NCBI RefSeq assembly: GCF_017676365.1
Contig: NZ_JADKMA010000001.1
Coordinates: 1-64,000, forward strand
Reading direction: 5' to 3'
Length of the DNA: 64,000 bases
Source of the DNA: Streptomyces oryzae
Lineage (GTDB): Bacteria > Actinomycetota > Actinomycetes > Streptomycetales > Streptomycetaceae
How positions within the stretch are numbered: position 1 is the first letter of the stretch; every line of letters begins with the position of its first letter. This document shows positions 25,886 through 34,367 of the stretch, piece by piece. The position numbers were made by a program, and so were the translations under genes. The notes beneath the pieces are model-generated. The model did not search any database. It was given only the letters and a program-made list of their open reading frames with translations, and had not been told where the DNA came from.

Positions 25886-27163
25886 ATGAAGGCCCGAATT
25901 GTCTTGTGTGCGAGTGTCGCCGCGCTGAGTGTGGGCGCGGGTCCGGCGACGGCAGCTCCCGTACCCGACGAGACCTGGCCCGCGCCCGGGAGCCGTGGCA
26001 AGGCCGCGTCAGGGGGCCTTGACCCCGCCGAGCTGCAGTCCGCCATGGACGGTGTCCACCGCGCGGGGATGCCGGGGGTGTACGCCGAGGTACGCGATGC
26101 CGGCCGGACATGGCGCGGCGCCTCCGGGGTCGCCGATCTCAGCACCGGCCGGCCCGTGAAGCCCGGCATGCGGCAGCGCGTCGGCAGCGTCACCAAGACC
26201 TTCACCGCCGTCGCGGTCATGCAGCAGGTCGAGCGGGGGCGGATCCGGCTCGACGCGCCGATCGGCGACTATCTGCCGCAGCTCGTACCGGGGGAGCGCG
26301 GCGAGAAGATCACGGTCCGGATGCTGCTCAACCACACCAGCGGGCTCAGCGACTTCATTCCCTACGCTTTCCCGTCGCTGAGGAAGTCCCCGCCGGGGCC
26401 CGAGAGCCTGGACGACAACCGGTTCAGGCAGTTCCACCCGGCCGAGCTGATCGAGCTGGGGCTCGCGGCGCCTCCCGCCGGTGAGCCAGGCGGCGCCAAA
26501 GGCGTGTACTCCAACACCAATTACCTGCTCCTCGGCCAACTCTTGGAGAAGGTGACCGGCACCCCGGCCGAGCAGTACATCACCCGGCACGTCATCGAGC
26601 GCGCTGGGCTCCGGCACACCGAGTTCCCGTCCGAACCGCGTATCAGGGGACCGCACTCGCGGATGTACGAGGCGCTGCACGGCTTCATCGACCCGCCGCG
26701 CGACTACAGCGTCTACAACATGTCCTGGGTGGGGACGGGGGCCGGTCTGGTGTCGACCATGGAAGATCTCAACCGCTTCTACGGCAAGCTGCTGGACGGC
26801 GAGCTCGTCAACCGGTCGTCGCTGGCGCAGATGCAGCGCACGGTCCCGGTCCGCGCCCTGGACGGGACGACGATCGAGTACGGCCTGGGTCTGCACAAGG
26901 TCAGTGTCCCGGGCTGCGGCACCTTCTGGGGCCATGACGGCACAGTCTGGGGGGCCGGAACGACGTCCCTGACCCGGGCCGACGGAAAGCGTCAGATGTC
27001 CGTCGCGATCAACCTCATCAGGTGGAACCGGCTGGACTCCGCCGGGAAGCCGCAGCCCCACCCCATCGACGACGCGCTGTCGAAGCTGTACGGGCAGGCG
27101 CTGTGCGGCAACGGCAGCCCCAAGGCCCGGTCCGCCGTGCGGCTGCGGGAACTCGTCCCGTAG
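25886..27163 (+). CDS. Secreted serine hydrolase, beta-lactamase/DD-peptidase fold
   Basis: A 425-residue class C beta-lactamase-like protein. The Sec signal peptide is MKARIVLCASVAALSVG, cleaved near TAA-APV. The SxxK motif is SVTK near residue 104, the YxN motif is YSN in VYSNTNYLLLG near 207, and WGHDGTVWG near 350 is in the KTG/HxG position. It resembles streptomycete D-alanyl-D-alanine carboxypeptidase or EstB-type esterases, and the true substrate is uncertain. GAAAGG lies 8 nt before the ATG. It is co-directional with the esterase upstream but separated by a repeat tract. Confidence 0.88.
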   Translation: MKARIVLCASVAALSVGAGPATAAPVPDETWPAPGSRGKAASGGLDPAELQSAMDGVHRAGMPGVYAEVRDAGRTWRGASGVADLSTGRPVKPGMRQRVGSVTKTFTAVAVMQQVERGRIRLDAPIGDYLPQLVPGERGEKITVRMLLNHTSGLSDFIPYAFPSLRKSPPGPESLDDNRFRQFHPAELIELGLAAPPAGEPGGAKGVYSNTNYLLLGQLLEKVTGTPAEQYITRHVIERAGLRHTEFPSEPRIRGPHSRMYEALHGFIDPPRDYSVYNMSWVGTGAGLVSTMEDLNRFYGKLLDGELVNRSSLAQMQRTVPVRALDGTTIEYGLGLHKVSVPGCGTFWGHDGTVWGAGTTSLTRADGKRQMSVAINLIRWNRLDSAGKPQPHPIDDALSKLYGQALCGNGSPKARSAVRLRELVP

Positions 27164-27215
27164 GGCCTGTTGCGGAAGTGGCTCGGCTGTCAGAGCGGCC
27201 TGGGATGCTCCGGGC

Positions 27216-27671
27216 ATGGAGATGACAGTGCAGCTGACGATCGACTGCGCCGATCCGCAGAGAATGGTGACCTTCTGGGCCGAGGCCCTGGGCTATGTGC
27301 CTGAGCCTCCGCCGGGCGGGCACGCCACATGGCGTTCCTACTGGGCGGCGGTGGGGGTGCCCGAGGCGGAGTTGCCGGCCGGCGCCGGGGATGTTCCGGA
27401 GTCGATCATCGACCCCACGGGACGTGGACCGAGGGTGTGGTTCCAGCAGGTTCCTGAGCCGAAGGCCGCCAAGAACCGGTGGCACTTCGACCTGAAGGTC
27501 GGTGGGGGCCGTGACGTCCCGCTGGATGTCCGCACCCAGCGGGTCGAGGCTACGGTGGAACGGCTGGTCAAAGCTGGTGCCACCGTGCTGCGGATCAAGG
27601 ACGAGCCGGACACGGGGCTCTACGCCACGGCCATGCAGGACCCCGAGGGCAACGAATTCGACGTCGTCTGA
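27216..27671 (+). CDS. VOC family protein
   Basis: A 151-residue vicinal-oxygen-chelate protein of the glyoxalase_6 type often seen in Streptomyces. It starts VQLTIDCADPQRMVTFWAEALGYV, has PRVWFQQVPEPKAAKNRWHFDL in the middle, and ends MQDPEGNEFDVV. It acts as a single-domain dimer. No clear operon partner: the next gene starts 200 bp away. Function not assignable beyond the fold. Confidence 0.88.
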   Translation: MEMTVQLTIDCADPQRMVTFWAEALGYVPEPPPGGHATWRSYWAAVGVPEAELPAGAGDVPESIIDPTGRGPRVWFQQVPEPKAAKNRWHFDLKVGGGRDVPLDVRTQRVEATVERLVKAGATVLRIKDEPDTGLYATAMQDPEGNEFDVV

Positions 27672-27868
27672 GGGCCGTTGTGAGGGCGCTGGCCGATCCG
27701 CGGCGTGTGCCGTGGTGACCCCACCCGCGCCTGCTCCGGCTACGCCCCGGAATCGTCTCGCTACGCCCAGGAACAAGCATCTGACCAGCAGGAACAGCGA
27801 ACCGCAACTGGAGTACCGACTAGCGCATAGCTTGGGTCCGGAGGGGAGCAAGGTGTTAGGAATGACTC

Positions 27869-30673
27869 ATGAAGCTGCCTTTCCGCCGTCCCCGGAACCG
27901 GACGGAGCACCCGTCCGCCAGCTCCGGAGAGAAGGGGCGTCGGCGGCTGCGCCTGCGTACGGCGGCCGGTCAGGTGTTCGTGCTGCAGGTCGGGCTGGTG
28001 CTGCTGCTGGTCGCGGCCGCTGTGACCGCACAGCTGGTGCAGGCGCAGCGGGACGGCCAGGGCCGGGCCCGGGAGAAGTCGGTCGCGGTGGCCCAGGCAT
28101 TCGCGCATTCCCCGGGCGTGGCCGAGGCGATACAGGGCCCGAATCCGCCGAAGGTGCTCCAGCCACGCACCGAGGCGGCCCGCAAGGACGCGGGCGTCGA
28201 CTTCATCGTGCTGATGGACCGGAAGGGCATCAGGTTCACCCAGCCCAACCCGTCACTGATCGGCAAGAAGTTCGTCGGGACGATTGAGCCCTCGCTGCAC
28301 GGCCGTACCACCGTGGAGACCGTCACAGGGCCTCGCACCGGCGGCGACACCGAGGTCGTCCAGGCAGTGGTGCCCGTGCGGGACTCGAGCGGCAGGATCG
28401 TCGGCATAGCGTCGGCGGGCCTCGCCGTCCGCAACGTCACCGGCATGATCAACCAGCAGCTTCCGATCATTCTCGGCGCCGGTGCCGCAGCGCTCCTGGC
28501 CGCCACCGCCGGAACGGCCCTGGTCTCCAGACGGCTGCTGCGCCAGACGCACGGACTCGGGCCGGCGGAGATGACGCGGATGTACGAGCACCACGACGCG
28601 GTCCTGCACGCGGTGCGGGAAGGCGTGCTCATCCTCGGCCCCGAGGGGCGTCTCGTACTGGCCAACGACGAGGCCCGGCGCCTGCTGGATCTGCCCGCCG
28701 CCGGCACCGAGCCCCGCTACGTGAGCGAGCTGGGCCTGGACGAGCGGATGACGCAGCTGCTGGCCTCGGGGGACGCCGTCACCGACGAGGTACGGCTGTC
28801 CGGCGACCGGCTGCTGGCGGTGAACATCCGCCCCACGGCCCCGCACGGCGGGGAGCCGGGCAGCGTGGTGACGCTCCGCGACACCACCGAGCTGTCGGCC
28901 GTCTCGGGCCGCGCGCAGGTGGCACGGGAACGGCTCAAACTGCTGTACGAGTCGGGTGTGCGGATCGGCACGACGCTGGACGTGGCACATACGGCCGCTG
29001 AGCTGGCCGAGGTGGCGGTGCCCGGATTCGCCGACCTGGCAGCCGTCGACCTGCTGGACGAGGTCGTACGCGGCCAGGAGCCCGCTCCGCAGACCCAGCG
29101 CCGGCTGCGCCGCATGGCGGTCAGCGACACACCTGCGGGGCTGCCGCTGTACGAGGTCGGGGAAGCGATCACCTTCCGGACCGGTTCGCCGCAGGAGCGG
29201 GCTCTCGACGCCGAGCAGGCGGTGCTGGAACCTGATCTGCACAGCGCGGAGGAGTGGCTGCGCCACGACCCGGACCGCGCACGGCGGACCCTGGAGTACG
29301 GCGTGCATTCGCTGATCACCGTCCCGCTGCGGGCCAGGGGAGTGGTCCTGGGCATCGCGCACTTCTGGCGCAGCGGCGACTCGCCGGCCTTCGACGAGGA
29401 CGACGTGTCCTTCTCCGAGGAGCTGGCTGCGCGGGCCGCCGTCGCCATCGACAACGCGCGCCGCTACACCCGCGAGCACGCGATGGCCGTGACCCTGCAG
29501 CGCAGCCTGCTGCCCCGCGGGCTGCCCGAGCACGCCGCGCTGGAGGCGGCCTGGCGCTATGTGCCGGCCGAGGCGGGCGTGGGCGGCGACTGGTTCGACG
29601 TCATCCCCCTCTCCGGCACCCGCGTCGCCCTCGTCGTCGGCGACGTGGTCGGGCACGGACTGCACGCGGCCGCGACGATGGGCCGCCTGCGCACCGCCGT
29701 ACACAACTTCTCCGCCCTCGACCTGCAGCCCGACGAGGTGCTCGCCCGCCTGGACGAGCTCGTCGTCCGCATCGACGACGAAGACAGCCGCACCGGCCTC
29801 GCGGGCGGGCGGCAGTACGAGGAAGTGGCCGGGGCGACCTGCCTGTACGCCATCTACGACCCGGTCACCGGCTCCTGCACCCTGGCACGCGCCGGGCACC
29901 ACTGCCCCGCCGTCGTGTACCCGGACGGCACCGTCGGCTATGCGGACGTACCCGCGTCCCCGCCGCTTGGCCTGGGCGGTCACCCCTTCGAGACCACGGA
30001 GCTGCACCTCCCCGAGGGCGCCCGCCTCGTCCTGTACACCGACGGCCTGATCGAGAGCCGGGACCGCGACATCGACACCGGCCTGGAAATCCTCCGCACG
30101 GTGCTGGAGCGGACGGCGGGCAGCACTCCGGAAGAGACCGCCCGCACGGTCGCGGACTCCGTCATGCCCGCACACCCGTCCGACGACGTCGCGCTGCTGG
30201 TCGCCCGCATCCGGCGGCTCGATCCGACGCAGGTCGCCGAGTGGCAAGTGGAGCCGGACCCCGCGGCCGTCGCACCGGTACGCGCCGAATGCGCCGCGCG
30301 GCTGCGCGAGTGGGGCATGGAGGAGCTCGGCCACACCACCGAACTGATCCTCAGCGAGCTGATCACCAACGCCATCCGCTACGGCAGGCCGCCGATCCAG
30401 GTCCGGCTCCTGCACGACGACGACAGCCTCATCTGCGAGGTCGCCGACGGCAGTGGGACCTCACCGCATCTGCGCCGCGCGTCCACCACGGACGAGGGCG
30501 GCCGCGGCCTCTTCCTCGTCGCCCAGTTCGCCCAGCACTGGGGCACCCGCTACACGCCGGGCGGCAAGGTCATCTGGACCGAACAGCACCTCCACGGCGG
30601 CGCGTCCGCCCGCCCCGCCGAGGATCTGCCGGCCGACGCGCTGCTGGAGCAGTTCGGCGACGGGGGCTGGTGA
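27869..30673 (+). CDS. Membrane sensor with PAS, GAF, PP2C phosphatase and HATPase (RsbU/RsbW fusion)
   Basis: A 934-residue protein. TM1 at about 35-58, an extracytoplasmic Cache-like sensor (VDFIVLMDRKGIRFTQPNP near 113), TM2 at about 195-218, PAS 230-330, GAF 345-535, PP2C phosphatase 555-785 (GGDWFDV, GDVVGHG, LYTDGLIESRD), and a GHKL kinase-type ATPase 795-910 (LILSELITNAIRYG N-box; GGRGLFLV G-box). It can in principle both phosphorylate and dephosphorylate an anti-anti-sigma factor, a complete partner-switching module in one chain. The sensor resembles CitA/DcuS-type Cache domains. The Shine-Dalgarno is TAGGAATGACTC. Ligand unknown. Confidence 0.93.
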   Translation: MKLPFRRPRNRTEHPSASSGEKGRRRLRLRTAAGQVFVLQVGLVLLLVAAAVTAQLVQAQRDGQGRAREKSVAVAQAFAHSPGVAEAIQGPNPPKVLQPRTEAARKDAGVDFIVLMDRKGIRFTQPNPSLIGKKFVGTIEPSLHGRTTVETVTGPRTGGDTEVVQAVVPVRDSSGRIVGIASAGLAVRNVTGMINQQLPIILGAGAAALLAATAGTALVSRRLLRQTHGLGPAEMTRMYEHHDAVLHAVREGVLILGPEGRLVLANDEARRLLDLPAAGTEPRYVSELGLDERMTQLLASGDAVTDEVRLSGDRLLAVNIRPTAPHGGEPGSVVTLRDTTELSAVSGRAQVARERLKLLYESGVRIGTTLDVAHTAAELAEVAVPGFADLAAVDLLDEVVRGQEPAPQTQRRLRRMAVSDTPAGLPLYEVGEAITFRTGSPQERALDAEQAVLEPDLHSAEEWLRHDPDRARRTLEYGVHSLITVPLRARGVVLGIAHFWRSGDSPAFDEDDVSFSEELAARAAVAIDNARRYTREHAMAVTLQRSLLPRGLPEHAALEAAWRYVPAEAGVGGDWFDVIPLSGTRVALVVGDVVGHGLHAAATMGRLRTAVHNFSALDLQPDEVLARLDELVVRIDDEDSRTGLAGGRQYEEVAGATCLYAIYDPVTGSCTLARAGHHCPAVVYPDGTVGYADVPASPPLGLGGHPFETTELHLPEGARLVLYTDGLIESRDRDIDTGLEILRTVLERTAGSTPEETARTVADSVMPAHPSDDVALLVARIRRLDPTQVAEWQVEPDPAAVAPVRAECAARLREWGMEELGHTTELILSELITNAIRYGRPPIQVRLLHDDDSLICEVADGSGTSPHLRRASTTDEGGRGLFLVAQFAQHWGTRYTPGGKVIWTEQHLHGGASARPAEDLPADALLEQFGDGGW

Positions 30674-30703
30674 GCCCCCGCGCCCGGCCCGGCCAGGAGC
30701 CGG

Positions 30704-31351
30704 TCAGCCCTGGAGGGCGAAGAACAGCGTGTCCATGGTGTATCCGTACTTGAGCGAGGTCTGCCATTCGTCGTGCTCGTTCTGCATCATCTCGATGAGC
30801 CGCTTCGCCTCTTGGCTGAAGGCGCTGTCCATGCGGTCCAGCACTTCGGCGTAGGCGTCGGCCAGCGGCTTGGCCTGGGCCAGCGGCAGCCGGCCGATGG
30901 CCGGATACCCGTCCATGGGCGTCGGAATGTGGAACGGGATCTCGTCGGGCGGCCCGGCGAACAGGAAGTCGAGCGGCAGCAGACCGGCGGGGACGCCGAG
31001 GCGCTGCAGCTCCTCGCCCATGCTCCCGAAGAACGTGGAGGGCTTGGAGTACACGCCGAAATCCATCGGGTCGGACCCGCTCCAGTCGATGATGTGCTGG
31101 AGCGCCTTGTAGTACGCCTGGCCCACGTGGTCGCCTTCCGCGTCGGCATACCCCGCCAGGAGATGGTCGAGCGCCTCGGGGATGGTCAGGCCCAGATCGA
31201 TGCCCTGGCGTTCCAGGCTGAGCTGGTCCCTCTGGGCGGCCGGGCGTATGTGCTCGGTGAGCACGCTCTGCTGGGTCTCGTCGAGTTCGCCCTGGAGGTA
31301 GGAGACGACGCGGCTCTGCTCAGCGGTGCTCATCGTGATGATGTGGCTCAT
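30704..31351 (-). CDS. Uncharacterised DUF7691-like protein
   Basis: A 215-residue soluble protein. Relatives are common in Streptomyces and, as far as I recall, carry the label DUF7691. Visible traits: an N-terminal LSLERQGIDLGLTIPEALDHLLAG segment, the central YYKALQHIIDWSGSD, and a C-terminal helix ending YTMDTLFFALQG that fits the family end. It has no signal peptide or membrane segment. ATG 31351 is chosen from a cluster of Met codons (31360, 31351, 31333) without a clear ribosome-binding site. Neighbours do not explain it; some relatives occur near polymorphic-toxin loci, but that is not shown here. Confidence 0.65.
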   Translation of the reverse strand: MSHIITMSTAEQSRVVSYLQGELDETQQSVLTEHIRPAAQRDQLSLERQGIDLGLTIPEALDHLLAGYADAEGDHVGQAYYKALQHIIDWSGSDPMDFGVYSKPSTFFGSMGEELQRLGVPAGLLPLDFLFAGPPDEIPFHIPTPMDGYPAIGRLPLAQAKPLADAYAEVLDRMDSAFSQEAKRLIEMMQNEHDEWQTSLKYGYTMDTLFFALQG

Positions 31352-31475
31352 GGGCCACATCATGGCAGCGGGTACTGACAGAACACCGTGCGGGGCGGAG
31401 CCTCTCGCGGCTCCGGAATCGGCACGCCCTGAGGGGAGTTCGAGGGGCGGACCGGGGGCGGTGCGACCTCGGGGC

Positions 31476-32603
31476 TCAGCCGCTGCGACGAATCCGGAAG
31501 CGATCGGGTTCGGCCGGATCCCGGTCGACGACTTGGACCGGCGCCCAGGCCCACTGCCGAACGCTGATGCCTGGCGTACGGGAGAACCGGATCTTCCCGC
31601 GAGTGCCTTCGACCGCGACGTGCGACCAGGATTCCGCGATGCGCGCCCGGTCCGAGCCGTGCGAACGCAGCACTTCGGCGAGGACCGCGACCGTGTCGTA
31701 GCCCTCGAACGCGACGAAGGAGGGCGCTTCGCCGAGCCGCTCATGGAGGGCCGCCCCGACTCGTGCACCGAGTGGACCGAGGCGCTCGGGCAGGTAGCGC
31801 AGGAACGGGATCCCGGCGCCGTCGCCGCCCAGCAAAGCCGCCCATTCGGCGAACTCCGGCTGCCCGGCCGGGGCACCGATCATGACCTCGGCGAGTCGGT
31901 GATCGCCGCGGACGGACCGGACGATCGGCACTGCGGGGTCCGGGTGGCCGACCAGAAGCAGGAGAGCTGTGGCGGCACTGCCGACGAGTTCGCCGCACAC
32001 GTCCCCGGGAGCGAGCGCACCCATGTCCAGTTCGACGACGCTGCCACCGTGAGCGGCGAGGTGGTCCCGCAGGATCCGGGTCCCCGAGGCCCAGTAGACA
32101 CTCGACTGGGTTGCAACGGCGATGCGGCTGTGCCCCTCACTCAGGAGGAAGTCCGCGTAGATCCGCCAGCCGTGGGACTGCGCCGGACAAAGGCGCGCGA
32201 CCCAGTCCGTCGGCTGCTCGGTCAGCGCGTCGAGAACGGCTGACGAGCAGAGGAACGGCAGGCCGAGCGCGTCGGCCCGGGCGGCAGCGGCCCGAGCGAC
32301 CACACTGTGATACTCCCCGGCCACGGCGGCCACACCCAGGTGGGCCAGTTCCTCCACGGCCGCCGCTGCTCTCCGCGGATCGGCCGCGGTGTCCCGTACC
32401 ACCAGTTCGAGGGGGCATCCGGCGATCCCGCCGGCGTCATTGACTTCGGCAACGGCCAGTTCGAGCCCAGCGAGCAGGTGCCGGCCCGCCTCGGTCCAGC
32501 CGGGCCGGGACAGCGGAGCGAGAGCACCGATCCGAACGGAGGCTCCGTCAGTCCGCCCCGTCCCGGGCGTCGACGCTGATGACGGCGACGGCGGCGTATT
32601 CAT
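31476..32603 (-). CDS. Periplasmic-binding-protein-fold receptor (Peripla_BP_6/LivJ-like) without signal peptide
   Basis: A 375-residue protein of the branched-chain amino acid/amide-binding class: VRIGALAPLSRPGWTEAGRHLLAGLELAVAEVNDAGGIAG at residues 22-61 is the typical opening, and SRIAVATQSSVYWASGTRILRDHL and SFVAFEGYDTVAVLAEVL follow as expected. The N-terminus MNTPPSPSSAS has no hydrophobic core or lipobox, so it should stay in the cytoplasm. It may therefore act as a ligand sensor (AmiC-like) rather than a transport component; no permease genes are adjacent. It diverges from the vWA/ARPP pair. Confidence 0.78.
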   Translation of the reverse strand: MNTPPSPSSASTPGTGRTDGASVRIGALAPLSRPGWTEAGRHLLAGLELAVAEVNDAGGIAGCPLELVVRDTAADPRRAAAAVEELAHLGVAAVAGEYHSVVARAAAARADALGLPFLCSSAVLDALTEQPTDWVARLCPAQSHGWRIYADFLLSEGHSRIAVATQSSVYWASGTRILRDHLAAHGGSVVELDMGALAPGDVCGELVGSAATALLLLVGHPDPAVPIVRSVRGDHRLAEVMIGAPAGQPEFAEWAALLGGDGAGIPFLRYLPERLGPLGARVGAALHERLGEAPSFVAFEGYDTVAVLAEVLRSHGSDRARIAESWSHVAVEGTRGKIRFSRTPGISVRQWAWAPVQVVDRDPAEPDRFRIRRSG

Positions 32604-32906
32604 GCGTTGGCGCTCCCATGCGACCTTCGGTGGCAGGCTGCCTGCCCGGACCGCAGAGTGCCAGGTCCCGGTCGTAGGCGTCCATCTCATTGCGCCGGTA
32701 GCGGGCGGGGAACCACGGCCCCCAACGGCCGCCCCCGGCTCTCGCGGGGCTGTGGATAACCCGTAGTCGGTCGTGGCCTGCTCTGTTACGGTCCTGTGGC
32801 CGGCCGCGGGACTCCGGTGCGACTTCCGGAACGTGCCTATGAAGCAATGATTCGCAGCTCGTGCCCCCATTCCCCGGCCGGCATCCGCACGCATGGGGGA
32901 AAGCCG
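32604..32906. promoter_or_regulatory. Divergent control region with a DnaA-box-like site
   Basis: About 300 bp between the binding-fold gene and the vWA gene. It contains TGTGGATAA (32751-32759), the complement of a perfect TTATCCACA DnaA box, and a TACGGT -10-like hexamer (32787-32792) facing the vWA gene. Otherwise no gene is seen; the reading frame upstream of 32907 lacks family-like sequence. Confidence 0.4.
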
Positions 32907-34367
32907 ATGGATTCGTACGGGGATGTCGTCGCGGCGGAAGATGTGCTGCTCTTCGTCAACGCCGCGATCACCTCCACCGGCCAGCGTGAATTCCACACCG
33001 ACGCGGGCGAGCAGCGACTGTCCCTGGACTTTCTCCATGCGTACATGCTGGGGAACTACCGTGACCTGTACGCCGGAATCCTCGCGCTCGACATCAACGA
33101 CCACAACGCGGCGCTCGTCATCCGGCGTCTGCTGGAGACCACGGGCGAGGCCACTGCCGACCAGCGCCGCAGCGAGGGCCGGCTGATCGCGTGCCGGCTG
33201 GCGACACTTCCGCCGCAGCGCGTCTACCGCCTGTTCGGCGCGCTGGGCCGGGCCGGGGTCAACAACCGCCGCACCCGCGCGATCATGCGTGACTGGCTGT
33301 CCGCCCGCCCGGACCTGGCATTCGATGCCGTGAAATACCGCAGCGGCCTCAAGCGAGCTCTCCGGCACGCACACCTGGCCCCCGGGCGCGCACATCTGAC
33401 CCCCGCAGGTGAAGAGTTGGGGGCATTTCTGTTCGCACCGCTGTCCCGCCCGCGCTATACGACACCCCTCTTCGAGACGTGGCGCCGCGCGCATTACGAA
33501 AAGGCCGCCCTGTACGAGCTGCCCTATACCGCTGCCGAGGGTTTCGCCGCCAAGCACGGCATCGCCCGGGATGTGTTCCTGGAGCGCATCGCCCCGCGGA
33601 TGACCCGCCTGGAGACCCTGCGCGTGCAGGAGGCCGCGCGCAGGCGCGGGACCACAGCTGTGCCGGCGGACCTGACCAGGATGCCGCTGACCCGGTTGGC
33701 GACCTACGTTCTGTCGCTGCCGGTCGAGGACCGGCTGCGCCGGCGCACCGAGCTCACCCACGCCCTGGAATCCGCCGCCGACCGGGTTGCCGGAGCCCAC
33801 CGGGGGAGCTGGGGCAAGGTCACCGCCGTACTGGACGACAGCTTCTCAGCGTCCGGTTCGGGCCAAAAGCGCCGCCGACCGCTTGCCGTGGCTCTGGCCT
33901 GCCACTATCTGCTCGCGGCCCTGGCGAGCGACTACACCGCGCTGTGGACATCCGGACGGACCGACGCGCTGCTGGGCCACCCGTACGGGCCGACGCCGCT
34001 GGGCCGCCGGGTGCTCGACGCGCTCGGCACCAGCCCGTCCAGGCTGTTGATCGTCTCCGACGGATGGGACAACGCACCACCCGGCCTGGCCGCCGAAGTA
34101 CTGCGCGTCTGGCGGGTCAGGCTCGACCCCCGGCGCGGCACCAGCATCGTGCACCTCAACCCCGTCTACGACGCGGCCGACTTCGACGTGCGCCGGCTCT
34201 CCCCGTCCGTGCCCACAGCGGGCATCCGTGACGCCGAAGACCTTCCCGCACTGGTGGAAGTCGCCCAGTTCGCGGAAGGCCGGACGGGCCTGGCCGAACT
34301 GACCGCCTACATGTATGCCCGCGCCGCCCGGATGCTGAGCGAACACCACCGGGAGCAGCCGAGATGA
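32907..34367 (+). CDS. Ro60/TROVE-like helical-repeat protein with C-terminal vWA domain
   Basis: A 486-residue soluble protein. Residues 1-290 are predominantly helical with HEAT-like periodicity (FLHAYMLGNYRDLYAGILAL, HNAALVIRRLLE, RVYRLFGALGRAGVNNRRTRAI). Residues 310-450 form a vWA domain: MIDAS DxSxS in VLDDSFSASGS near 314 and the later metal-site Asp in LLIVSDGWDN near 387. This order matches Ro60/TROVE proteins that bind Y-like or misfolded RNAs, though similarity is remote and a dedicated TROVE match is not verified. GGGGGAAA precedes ATG 32907. Its stop overlaps the next start by 4 bp (ATGA), so the two proteins are made together. Confidence 0.7.
   Translation: MDSYGDVVAAEDVLLFVNAAITSTGQREFHTDAGEQRLSLDFLHAYMLGNYRDLYAGILALDINDHNAALVIRRLLETTGEATADQRRSEGRLIACRLATLPPQRVYRLFGALGRAGVNNRRTRAIMRDWLSARPDLAFDAVKYRSGLKRALRHAHLAPGRAHLTPAGEELGAFLFAPLSRPRYTTPLFETWRRAHYEKAALYELPYTAAEGFAAKHGIARDVFLERIAPRMTRLETLRVQEAARRRGTTAVPADLTRMPLTRLATYVLSLPVEDRLRRRTELTHALESAADRVAGAHRGSWGKVTAVLDDSFSASGSGQKRRRPLAVALACHYLLAALASDYTALWTSGRTDALLGHPYGPTPLGRRVLDALGTSPSRLLIVSDGWDNAPPGLAAEVLRVWRVRLDPRRGTSIVHLNPVYDAADFDVRRLSPSVPTAGIRDAEDLPALVEVAQFAEGRTGLAELTAYMYARAARMLSEHHREQPR

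Noticed and set aside
27164-27200. GGGCCTGTTGCGGAAGT downstream of the serine hydrolase considered as an insertion-sequence end
   Set aside because: There is no matching inverted repeat or transposase sequence, so the resemblance is not enough.
28253-30415. 720-codon minus-strand frame opposite the PAS-GAF-PP2C-HATPase gene
   Set aside because: It has typical shadow composition and no family features, and the plus strand carries a complete multidomain protein.
32751-32759. DnaA-box-like site considered as part of a replication origin
   Set aside because: Only one box was noticed, with no dnaA/dnaN, parAB or box cluster nearby.
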